Assembly (NCBI GenBank): GCA_029856635.1
Contig: JAHKLH010000132.1
Coordinates: 1-5,000, forward strand
Direction of reading: 5' to 3'
Length of the DNA: 5,000 bases
DNA from: Candidatus Njordarchaeota archaeon
GTDB lineage: Archaea > Asgardarchaeota > Njordarchaeia > Njordarchaeales > JAHKLH01
Made by a program: the position numbers and the translations under genes. Positions within the stretch are counted from its first letter, which is position 1, and every line of letters begins with the position of its first letter. The notes under the pieces are model-generated. The model was not told the origin of the DNA. It searched no databases and saw only the letters and a program-made list of their open reading frames with translations. This document shows, in pieces, positions 1 to 5,000 of this stretch.

Positions 1-1
1 G

Positions 2-337
2 GAGCTAATAGAAGCTGGTGCAGATGGCTTTGGCATCGGAAGTGCAGTAGCATCTGCTCCTCCAGTTGATTTTGCGATGGATATAACAGCAGTCAAGGTT
101 AATGGAAAATGGATTCCAATAACAAAGCGCGGTAAATTCTCTGGAGTCAAAACTGTTTGGAAAAGGATAAAACAATCCAAAGTAGAATACATAGTTACTC
201 CGGAGGGAACTATTATAGATGATGCAGAATGTATTATGCATAAGTATGTTGAAAATGGAAAAATTATTCAAAAATTGCCTTCTCCTGATGACTTAAGAGA
301 GTATGTTATATCTCAATTAGATTACTTTGAACTTTAG
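2..337 (+). CDS. Nicotinate phosphoribosyltransferase, C-terminal part (gene runs in from the left edge)
   Basis: The open frame from base 2 to the TAG at 335-337 gives the last 111 residues of a cytoplasmic enzyme that joins nicotinate to phosphoribosyl pyrophosphate to make nicotinate mononucleotide (Preiss-Handler NAD salvage). Visible residues 5-12 (AGADGFGI) followed by GSAVASAPPVDFAMDI match the phosphate-binding glycine loop and following strand of archaeal-type NAPRTases. The KRGKFSG motif just downstream is also typical of that family and is absent from quinolinate phosphoribosyltransferases. The rest (TVWKRIKQS to the DYFEL end) is the usual variable C-terminal extension. The start and the N-terminal catalytic part lie outside the window. 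An internal ATG at 77 is only a methionine within the conserved FAMDI stretch, not a start. A probable nicotinamidase lies 1.4 kb downstream on the other strand. The family assignment is from recognised motifs; I am fairly sure of it. Confidence 0.88.
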   Translation, partial: ELIEAGADGFGIGSAVASAPPVDFAMDITAVKVNGKWIPITKRGKFSGVKTVWKRIKQSKVEYIVTPEGTIIDDAECIMHKYVENGKIIQKLPSPDDLREYVISQLDYFEL

Positions 338-350
338 TTTGCAGAAGCTT

Positions 351-391
351 TTGATTAACTAGCTCTTGTATTGATTAACTAATCTCTTAAC
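351..391. repeat. Two tandem copies of a ~20-base repeat in the spacer before the phosphodiesterase gene
   Basis: Copy 1 (351-370) and copy 2 (371-391) both begin TTGATTAACTA and continue, after one or two differing bases, with CTCTT. Copy 2 also contains a perfect inverted repeat, GATTA-AC-TAATC, at 373-384; in copy 1 only the left half is kept. The copies sit directly upstream of the TATA-like box at 392-403. This is where an archaeal activator or upstream element would bind, so they may be paired operator sites. A simple slippage duplication in AT-rich DNA is the alternative. No third copy is visible in the window. Confidence 0.6.
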
Positions 392-403
392 TTAATTTAT
401 ATT
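392..403 (+). promoter_or_regulatory. TATA-like box of the phosphodiesterase gene
   Basis: TTAATTTATATT at 392-403 is the best TATA-like element in the 74-base spacer. With the usual archaeal distance of about 25 bases, transcription would begin near 422-427. That is downstream of the ATG at 412 and close to the TTG at 424, so this box does not fit the ATG start well. A weaker upstream box in the AT-rich repeats cannot be excluded. Confidence 0.4.
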
Positions 404-411
404 GCAGCTTA

Positions 412-1770
412 ATGGTGATTTTATTGAAAATAAGAATTACAAAAAAAACAGTATTATGCATACTCCTGCCATATATCCTAGTAGTAGCTAGTCCACTATA
501 TTTTCTATTGCCAGCAGGCATATTTGAACTTGAATCAAAATTAGCAGAGGCTGAAATCTCCCGAAACGTAGTACTGTGGCTATTTGATGCATTCTTATGG
601 ATTTTTATTGTATCATTAGCATTGATTTTAGCAATGTTTTATTTTATAATCAAAAGAAAACGACAAGTTATAGCTATCATGTTTATTCTTCTTCTATTAC
701 CAATGGTCATTATTTCCCCTGCAAATGCTTATCAGTATACGCAATCTGAAAGAAAAACTCCCTTAGCCAAAGTGGTGATAATAATAACCTTTGATGGTAC
801 TAGAGCCGATGTTTTCTGGAAAGTTGGTGAATTCTTCATTGAAACTAAGAAGGAATCTGTTTGGGCTAGACGAATAAGTTGCACTTACCCTACAATGACA
901 CATCCAAATCATCTTAGTATCTTCACTGGAACTTGGCCGCAAGTTCATGGTGATGAATTAAATCCAGGAGAAACTCGTCGATTTTGGATCATTAGATCAC
1001 ATAATCCTTCTAGAGTTGAGGATATTTTTTCAGTTGCTAAAAAATATGGTATTATTACAGCAATGTTTACTGCTACAATGTTACCAAATGTTATAAAAGA
1101 ATATCCAGACTATGTTTATCGTCCAATAAATGATGAAGATGGAGTTAATCATTTTATTGAATTTATTGAAGAAAATATTGATGATATTAAACGATTTGGA
1201 TTATTAGCCTTTTTACATCTTGATGAACCAGATCGTAATTTGCATGAGCATGGAACTTTTTCGCAAGAGTATGAAATTGCAATTAGAACTGATGCAGAAA
1301 GAGTTCGAAGAATAATGAATAAAATTTACTCTCTTGGGATTGAAAATGACACAGTAGTAATAGTTACTGCGGATCATGGAGGATATGGACGTGGCCATGG
1401 AATGGTATTTCCAACATTAGTTTCAGAAGTTCCACTATGGATGTGGGGCAAATGCTTAAAAAGAGGAATAGAACTAGGTGGACTGCGATTGGTTGATATT
1501 GCAGCAATAGTTAGCTTTACTCTAGGAATTCCAAAGCCAAATCATTGTATAGGAATTGTTCCATATCGTATTTTTAATGAAACTCTGCTACGGACTCTTA
1601 GAGAAATAGAAAATCCGATTGAGGCCGAAAAAAATGAATTGCAAAGAGTACTATTTCAAGAGTACTGCGAAATCATACTCTACTTGACGATAGTTTATCT
1701 CATGATTGCTTTGCTATTTTTGCTAATGATATTACTTAAGAGAGAACGTGCAAGAATAACCAAGAAATGA
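412..1770 (+). CDS. Membrane-anchored phosphodiesterase / nucleotide pyrophosphatase (NPP) family protein, alkaline phosphatase fold
   Basis: This is a 452-residue metal-dependent phospho- or sulfo-hydrolase whose catalytic domain probably faces outside the cell. Three hydrophobic segments (about 12-34, 54-80, 86-106) precede the catalytic domain (about 117-390), and one follows (about 420-442). Basic stretches at 1-12, 81-85 and 443-452 all fall inside by the positive-inside rule. The domain carries the NPP signature residues: D128 in FDGTRAD, the nucleophile T163 in TMTHPNH, N184 five residues after the HG of WPQVHG (possible oxyanion residue), D274 and H278 in DEPDRNLHEHG, D321/H322 in TADHGG, and H329 in GRGHG. 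The EPDxxxH spacing fits NPPs better than PIG-N-type ethanolamine-phosphate transferases. A sulfatase C/SxPxR motif is absent. The substrate is unknown: nucleotides, NAD or lipid head groups are possible. The ATG at 412 is used here, but TTG at 424 is a serious alternative (448 residues). The gene ends 2 bases from the convergent hydrolase gene. Confidence 0.85.
   Translation: MVILLKIRITKKTVLCILLPYILVVASPLYFLLPAGIFELESKLAEAEISRNVVLWLFDAFLWIFIVSLALILAMFYFIIKRKRQVIAIMFILLLLPMVIISPANAYQYTQSERKTPLAKVVIIITFDGTRADVFWKVGEFFIETKKESVWARRISCTYPTMTHPNHLSIFTGTWPQVHGDELNPGETRRFWIIRSHNPSRVEDIFSVAKKYGIITAMFTATMLPNVIKEYPDYVYRPINDEDGVNHFIEFIEENIDDIKRFGLLAFLHLDEPDRNLHEHGTFSQEYEIAIRTDAERVRRIMNKIYSLGIENDTVVIVTADHGGYGRGHGMVFPTLVSEVPLWMWGKCLKRGIELGGLRLVDIAAIVSFTLGIPKPNHCIGIVPYRIFNETLLRTLREIENPIEAEKNELQRVLFQEYCEIILYLTIVYLMIALLFLLMILLKRERARITKK
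414..419 (+). promoter_or_regulatory. Possible Shine-Dalgarno GGTGAT pointing to a TTG start at 424
   Basis: GGTGAT overlaps the ATG at 412 and lies four bases before an in-frame TTG at 424. The same motif with the same four-base spacing precedes the ATG of the hydrolase gene at 2342. GGTGAT pairs with the GATCACC part of the archaeal 16S rRNA tail. If used, the protein starts MKIRITKK, four residues shorter, with topology unchanged. Confidence 0.4.
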
Positions 1771-1772
1771 AA

Positions 1773-2342
1773 CTAAACTTTTTTAAGCAAATTTATTGCT
1801 TCTTCTGTTTTTACTACTTTTGCACGTGCTAACATCCTCAGTTTCTCTAATGCGTCATTATGTCGTTTTTCATCAATTGATGCCGTACCATCGCTTACAA
1901 TGTAAATTTCATAACCTCGGTAAAAGGCATCAACGGCAGTGAAGAATACGCAAATATCTGTAAGGATCCCCGTTAAAATGAGTGTTTGTATTTTGAGTTC
2001 TCTTAATGTTAAGTCCAAATCTGTTTCAAAGAAACCAGAATATCTCCTTTTTCTTACAATTATATCGCCCCTCTGAGGAGCTAATTCTTCAATTACTTCT
2101 GCACCATGGGTTCCCTCAAGTGCATGAGGCGGCCATGCTTCAAACTCTTTATCACCTTTTCGATGAGAATCACATACATAAATTACCGGAATTCTTTTTT
2201 CATGTGCAACTTGGATCAATTTTTTAATGTTATCAATAATATTCCTCGCAGCAGGAACTTCTAAGATTGCTCCTGGTTTAACAAAATCATTGAGCATATC
2301 AATGACAAGCACTGCAATTTTTCCTTTTTCATTTGGGAGCAT
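1773..2342 (-). CDS. Isochorismatase-fold cysteine hydrolase, probable nicotinamidase
   Basis: This predicted 189-residue cytoplasmic enzyme would hydrolyse nicotinamide to nicotinate plus ammonia. The isochorismatase-superfamily triad is present: D15 in VIDMLNDF, K98 in IVRKRRYSGF and C131 in GILTDICV. The metal-site residues of nicotinamidases also appear to be kept: D58 and H60 in VCDSH and H73 in WPPHALEG. Those metal ligands favour nicotinamidase over metal-free relatives such as isochorismatases, although the short KRRYSGF loop is also found in uncharacterised cysteine hydrolases, so the substrate is not certain. The frame stays open to a TTG at 2405, but ATG 2342 is preferred: it has a GGTGAT Shine-Dalgarno four bases upstream, starts just before the first conserved strand, and avoids overlap with the divergent gene at 2400. 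It is convergent with the phosphodiesterase gene (2-base gap). The upstream nicotinate phosphoribosyltransferase uses its expected product. Confidence 0.85.
   Translation of the reverse strand: MLPNEKGKIAVLVIDMLNDFVKPGAILEVPAARNIIDNIKKLIQVAHEKRIPVIYVCDSHRKGDKEFEAWPPHALEGTHGAEVIEELAPQRGDIIVRKRRYSGFFETDLDLTLRELKIQTLILTGILTDICVFFTAVDAFYRGYEIYIVSDGTASIDEKRHNDALEKLRMLARAKVVKTEEAINLLKKV
1779..1784 (+). terminator. T-run terminator candidate after the phosphodiesterase gene
   Basis: Six T's on the + strand begin nine bases after the TGA stop at 1768-1770, with no hairpin, as is common for archaeal intrinsic termination. The run lies inside the last codons (Lys-Lys) of the convergent hydrolase gene, so it is also constrained by coding sequence; this lowers my confidence. 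Confidence 0.35.
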
Positions 2343-2399
2343 GAGTATCACCTTTTTCAATAAATAATTTAATGATTGTGAAAAATATGGGTTTAACTG
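2343..2399. promoter_or_regulatory. 57-base divergent promoter region between hydrolase and helical-repeat genes
   Basis: Both divergent genes must be driven from this AT-rich gap. TAAATAATTTAAT (2361-2373) is TATA-like for the + strand and would place transcription about 2390-2400, giving a leaderless or nearly leaderless message for the gene at 2400, which has no Shine-Dalgarno. On the minus strand, CATATTTTTC (2379-2388) would place the start near 2359, leaving room for the GGTGAT ribosome site. The two promoters overlap, so transcription in the two directions may compete. The box assignments are by eye. Confidence 0.4.
2347..2352 (-). promoter_or_regulatory. Shine-Dalgarno GGTGAT of the nicotinamidase-like gene
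   Basis: The minus strand reads AAAGGTGAT-ACTC-ATG, with GGTGAT four bases before the ATG at 2342. The match to the archaeal anti-Shine-Dalgarno sequence is good, and it decides the start in favour of ATG 2342 over the TTG at 2405. Confidence 0.7.
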
Positions 2400-4016
2400 A
2401 TGCAAGCAGATGCTGTGTTTCGTAACATAGCCAGCATTGCTATTGATGCGCTTTCGAAAATACGTGACATTGAATACAGGAAAATACTTTTTCTTGAGGT
2501 TTCTAATAAAATAAAAGAAATAAAATGGAAGGGTGTGAGTGTATTAATCGAGAGACTTTTCGATCAATTATTAGCAGAGGAAGAATCTGCTATCATCATC
2601 GCATGCGGAATACGTTTTATATGCAAAATTAATCCAGAAAAAGCAAGAAGATATGCAAATGAACTATTACTTCGTATTGAAGACCTAAGCCCTTTCAGAT
2701 GGGATAGAGCGATGGCACTAATTTATTCTGCCGATGCATTACTTGAATTAGACAATGAAATAGCAGAAGAGATGATTAACAAAGCGATGATTGAGGCAGA
2801 AGCTGTTCCGGATAGATCTGATAGATCCGATGCGTTTGCAAAATTAATACCCGTACTTTACAAGCTCGGCAAAAGAAAAGAAATAAAAGACGTATATGAA
2901 AAAATCATTTATTATCCAAGAAAAGTAGAAGTAGCTATTTCGCTTATAATGACTAATTGTGACAAGGATATTCTAAAAGAAATTTTAGGAGATCTTGATG
3001 AAAAAGATAAACTGTTAATTAATTCATTTCTTGCTAGAAATATGTTAAGGGAGAACCCAGAGATTGCTAAAAGAATGATAGAGGAAATTATTGAGAAAGT
3101 AAAGTCAATGAGTGTTCCTGATTTTGAAAAAGCTCGTATTCTTACTAATGTATTTTATGTTTACAATAGGGTAGACATTTCCAAGGTTAGGTTCATTCTC
3201 GAGGAATTAAAAGAAATCATTGTTAGGCATGGTTCGGAGCCTCACTTTGTAGCGCTTGCATTTGAACTGCCAGTAATATTATTTGAATTTGGTCAGAAAG
3301 AGAAAGCTCTAACTTTAACAAGTGAATTAGTAAAATCTTTTCTTGAAACTTCAGACGCTGAGGAGTTCTTAATCTTAAGCAATGCTGCATACTGTTATTC
3401 TCGTCTTGGAGAATTTGAGAAAGCCTATGAATACTTAAATAGAGCATACGCTATTACGCAAAGAGAAAGATTTATTGCCCCAATGATTGATATATGTTCG
3501 ACAAGCTTTGCAATTATGAATGAGTTTCCAGAGAGTGTTCCAATATCATTAGCAGAAGAATTTGCAGATAAGATATTAGGAATTAAAAGAATTCATTTAG
3601 AATTAGAATTAACTGAAGATAATTTTTCATTTCTTCAAGCAGTATTTAAAGGCAATATTCAGCAAGGGCTAAATAAGTTACTCTCAATTGCTCGGTACAT
3701 GCTCTTACACAATATTGAAGAAAAAGCGATTAAAGCACTTTTTTCTATTCTTGAAATAGATCCAACGATATTACACTACATATTCAAGTATGTAATGTCA
3801 TTGAAAATTCCTGAAGGAGAAAAAGGTGTTTTATTTAGAATAATTGAAAGAGCAATTGAAAGCGTATATGCAAACAAACTTGAAAAAACGCGACAATTTC
3901 TAGAAATAATTATTAGTAGATTATCACGGCTAAATATTCCTATTTCTCCAGCAGTAGTAAACTATGTAGCTGAGTACTTACCATACATGATTGCGGGAGA
4001 GAAAATACTTCCATAA
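2400..4016 (+). CDS. Large all-helical TPR-like repeat protein, function unknown
   Basis: This is a 538-residue protein with no signal peptide or membrane segment, so probably cytoplasmic. It is built almost wholly of amphipathic helix pairs about 33-45 residues long. The clearest unit is a TPR-like pair at about 322-354 (AAYCYSRLGEFEKAYEYLNR). Others are seen at about 62-94, 101-135, 143-170, 206-236, 241-275 and 281-315; 420-510 is also helical but less regular. Many second helices start with an N/D-P/N/I-E pattern (NPEKARR at 78, DNEIAEEM at 118, NPEIAKRM at 219), which suggests serial duplication of one hairpin. Such solenoids usually bind partner proteins; no catalytic motif is visible and I do not recognise the family. 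The ATG at 2400 is favoured because the promoter gap lies just upstream. It is divergent from the hydrolase gene and convergent (14-base gap) with the winged-helix protein gene. The solenoid call is firm; the function is open. Confidence 0.8.
   Translation: MQADAVFRNIASIAIDALSKIRDIEYRKILFLEVSNKIKEIKWKGVSVLIERLFDQLLAEEESAIIIACGIRFICKINPEKARRYANELLLRIEDLSPFRWDRAMALIYSADALLELDNEIAEEMINKAMIEAEAVPDRSDRSDAFAKLIPVLYKLGKRKEIKDVYEKIIYYPRKVEVAISLIMTNCDKDILKEILGDLDEKDKLLINSFLARNMLRENPEIAKRMIEEIIEKVKSMSVPDFEKARILTNVFYVYNRVDISKVRFILEELKEIIVRHGSEPHFVALAFELPVILFEFGQKEKALTLTSELVKSFLETSDAEEFLILSNAAYCYSRLGEFEKAYEYLNRAYAITQRERFIAPMIDICSTSFAIMNEFPESVPISLAEEFADKILGIKRIHLELELTEDNFSFLQAVFKGNIQQGLNKLLSIARYMLLHNIEEKAIKALFSILEIDPTILHYIFKYVMSLKIPEGEKGVLFRIIERAIESVYANKLEKTRQFLEIIISRLSRLNIPISPAVVNYVAEYLPYMIAGEKILP
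2811..2828 (+). repeat. 9-base in-frame tandem duplication inside the helical-repeat gene
   Basis: GATAGATCT and GATAGATCC lie side by side and are followed by GATG. They encode Asp-Arg-Ser twice (residues 138-143) and then Asp, in the loop before a predicted helix. It is a short slippage-type duplication that preserves the frame and falls where a solenoid loop tolerates extra residues. Confidence 0.6.
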
Positions 4017-4030
4017 GTCCAAAGGATCGT

Positions 4031-4900
4031 TTAAATAACTTGAGAGATTTCTTCAGAGAGCTCCGATATAATCCAATTAATGTCGCAAACAATTTTTGAA
4101 ATTTTTTTCTTTGCTTTTTGTGTGCATCCAGCGGCAATAATAAATTGCTTTTGATTGATTCCAAACCCTTTAATTAACATCAATCCATTATTTCCTCTCA
4201 TTAAAATGAAACTAACTTTTGAAGAAATTGGCGCTCTTCCAATATAACTGGCTGCTGCATTCCAGCACGACGTAACTGTCGCGAGTACAGTCATTGTACT
4301 TGTAACTTCAAAGTTTTTTCTGCTTACAAGTGATATGGGATATAAAGGAAGCATTATTAATATAGCAAACAAAATATCTTCATGTCTATCAAGAAGCATA
4401 TGCAATGCAATACTAGCCAAATCACTTATTGTGATTGAACTTTCGCTTATTTCTAGTTTTGGTACAATTTCTGCAATTTCTTTTGGAATTATAACTGGTT
4501 TCACTAGAGGTAAACGTAATTTTGAATGAACAAGAGGTGGGGCGGCTATGAATTTCTTCCTAACATTAGAGACTAAAATCTTATCTGGTGATTTTGAAGC
4601 AATGAGCTTAGCAAGGCCTTTCTCTTGTAATACGGAAACAATCTTATAGACATCACGAGGAGTAATGTTTAGACGGAATTTTTCGGCTTTTTTAGCAGCA
4701 ATACGTGCAATTTCGTAAATACAATGTTTTTTATTTAAGCTAGTCATGATACTCGCTATAATTTCAATGGGTAATCCAGTAAGCTTATTGAGTTCTTTTT
4801 GGATTTTCCAAATTTTTTCAGTTTCCATGATTTTAGGACTTAATATGAAAACCCCAAATGTTCTTTTCTTAAAGTTAAGTCTTTTAAGCAAATTTATCAC
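4031..4900 (-). CDS. Winged-helix protein with a probable Roadblock/LC7-like C-terminal domain
   Basis: This 289-residue protein has no membrane segment I would trust. Residues about 40-112 look like a winged helix of the TrmB-like type: a helix with DVYKIVSVLQEKGLAKLI (83-100) as recognition helix and turn, then a wing ending in DKILVSN. A proline-rich linker follows (about 117-148). Residues about 160-287 resemble a Roadblock/LC7 fold: helix, strand ILFAILIM, then SLVSRKNFE, a central helix (201-220), strand pair KVSFILMRGNNGLMLIKGF, strand FIIAAG and a final helix. The Roadblock call is by pattern only. Such domains in archaea and bacteria often dimerise and regulate Ras-like GTPases; joined to a DNA-binding domain this suggests a transcription factor with a dimerisation or sensing module. 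The start is the GTG at 4900, with a weak AGGA upstream and a TATA box at suitable distance; ATG 4828 (METEKIW, 265 residues) is the alternative. It is convergent with the helical-repeat gene. Confidence 0.7.
   Translation of the reverse strand: MINLLKRLNFKKRTFGVFILSPKIMETEKIWKIQKELNKLTGLPIEIIASIMTSLNKKHCIYEIARIAAKKAEKFRLNITPRDVYKIVSVLQEKGLAKLIASKSPDKILVSNVRKKFIAAPPLVHSKLRLPLVKPVIIPKEIAEIVPKLEISESSITISDLASIALHMLLDRHEDILFAILIMLPLYPISLVSRKNFEVTSTMTVLATVTSCWNAAASYIGRAPISSKVSFILMRGNNGLMLIKGFGINQKQFIIAAGCTQKAKKKISKIVCDINWIISELSEEISQVI
4093..4119 (+). terminator. Cluster of T-runs, candidate terminator for the helical-repeat gene
   Basis: On the + strand, runs of five (4093-4097), seven (4102-4108) and five T's (4115-4119) lie about 77-103 bases after the TAA at 4014-4016. 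No hairpin is needed for archaeal termination. The cluster lies inside the convergent gene, where it encodes a Lys-rich stretch (KAKKKISKI), so the message would carry a 3' tail antisense to that gene. Confidence 0.35.
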
Positions 4901-4928
4901 ATGCTTCCTAAAATAAAGCTAGAAATTA

Positions 4929-4939
4929 TTTTTTAAAAG
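4929..4939. promoter_or_regulatory. Symmetric TATA-like box serving both directions
   Basis: TTTTAAAA (4931-4938) reads the same on both strands. On the minus strand it would start transcription near 4908, eight or so bases before the GTG at 4900. On the + strand it lies about 26 bases before the ATG at 4961, the classic distance for a leaderless archaeal message. The rest of the 4901-4960 gap is plain AT-rich sequence. Confidence 0.4.
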
Positions 4940-4960
4940 TAGCACATTAATATTATTTTT

Positions 4961-5000
4961 ATGAATTTAAAATTAATATTCTTACGCGCTGATACAGTTA
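4961..5000 (+). CDS. Possible start of a gene cut by the right edge
   Basis: ATG at 4961 opens a frame with no stop to the edge, reading MNLKLIFLRADTV, a plausible first beta strand of a cytoplasmic protein. The support is a TATA-like box about 26 bases upstream and the position in a divergent gap. No Shine-Dalgarno is present, so it would be leaderless. Thirteen codons are too few to recognise a family, and the frame could be chance. Confidence 0.35.
   Translation, partial: MNLKLIFLRADTV

Noticed and set aside
210..235. C-box-like TGATGA stretches that might mark a C/D box small RNA
   Set aside because: The instances seen lie in coding sequence, and I could not find paired C, D', C' and D boxes at proper spacing.
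412..1770. Assignment as a sulfatase or GPI ethanolamine-phosphate transferase
   Set aside because: The sulfatase C/SxPxR motif is missing, and the DEPDxxxH and TMTHPNH motifs match the NPP type better than the PIG-N type; a distant transferase role cannot be fully excluded.
2006..2227. Open frame on the + strand inside the nicotinamidase-like gene
   Set aside because: It runs antisense through the catalytic core of the hydrolase; its protein has no recognisable features and no start signals.
3223..3447. Open frame on the minus strand inside the helical-repeat gene
   Set aside because: It lies wholly antisense to a well-supported coding region, has low-complexity Leu/Gln-rich composition, and has no promoter or ribosome site.
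3940..4164. Minus-strand frame overlapping both convergent gene ends
   Set aside because: It conflicts with the conserved-looking C-terminal helices of both neighbours and has no ribosome site; it is a shadow of the winged-helix gene.
1781..4898. A 16-base identical stretch, TTTTAAGCAAATTTAT, at 1783-1798 and 4883-4898
   Set aside because: Both copies are minus-strand coding for Ile-Asn-Leu-Leu-Lys, one at the C-terminus of the hydrolase and one at the N-terminus of the winged-helix protein. The flanks do not match, and AT-rich codons make a chance match believable, so I do not call an attachment site or recombination scar.
1..5000. tRNA, rRNA, CRISPR array, transposon ends or phage genes
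   Set aside because: I saw no cloverleaf-like GC-rich segment, no regularly spaced repeats, no terminal inverted repeats and no transposase or integrase motifs; nothing supports a mobile element or defence system here.

Overview
The window looks like chromosomal DNA of an AT-rich archaeon (about one-third G+C by eye). The evidence is archaeal-type sequence in the recognisable proteins, TATA-like boxes placed as in archaeal promoters, a GGTGAT Shine-Dalgarno of the archaeal type, T-run terminators without hairpins, and heavy use of AGA/ATA codons. A member of the TACK lineages (Crenarchaeota or relatives) is my best guess, but nothing here fixes the lineage. Coding density is high, with no gap over 100 bases. 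I see no insertion sequence, CRISPR array, tRNA or rRNA.

Layout from left to right: the 3' end of a nicotinate phosphoribosyltransferase gene (+, 2-337); a 74-base spacer carrying two tandem copies of a ~20-base repeat and a TATA box; a membrane-anchored phosphodiesterase/nucleotide pyrophosphatase-family protein (+, 412-1770); a convergent isochorismatase-fold cysteine hydrolase, probably a nicotinamidase (-, 1773-2342); a short divergent promoter region; a 538-residue all-helical TPR-like repeat protein of unknown role (+, 2400-4016); a convergent protein with an N-terminal winged helix and a probable Roadblock/LC7-like C-terminal domain (-, 4031-4900); and a last divergent spacer with a symmetric TATA-like box leading to what may be the first codons of another + strand gene (4961 onward, cut by the window edge).

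The only clear functional theme is NAD salvage. Nicotinamidase makes nicotinate, and nicotinate phosphoribosyltransferase turns it into nicotinate mononucleotide (the Preiss-Handler route). The membrane enzyme between them belongs to a superfamily whose extracellular members cleave NAD and other nucleotides, so the three genes could form a scavenging route from outside the cell. That link is inference from position and family. The right half (helical scaffold plus winged-helix/Roadblock protein) reads more like an uncharacterised regulatory or scaffold pair. Apart from the two leftmost genes, which share a strand but have a promoter-like spacer between them, strands alternate, so these are mostly separate transcription units.
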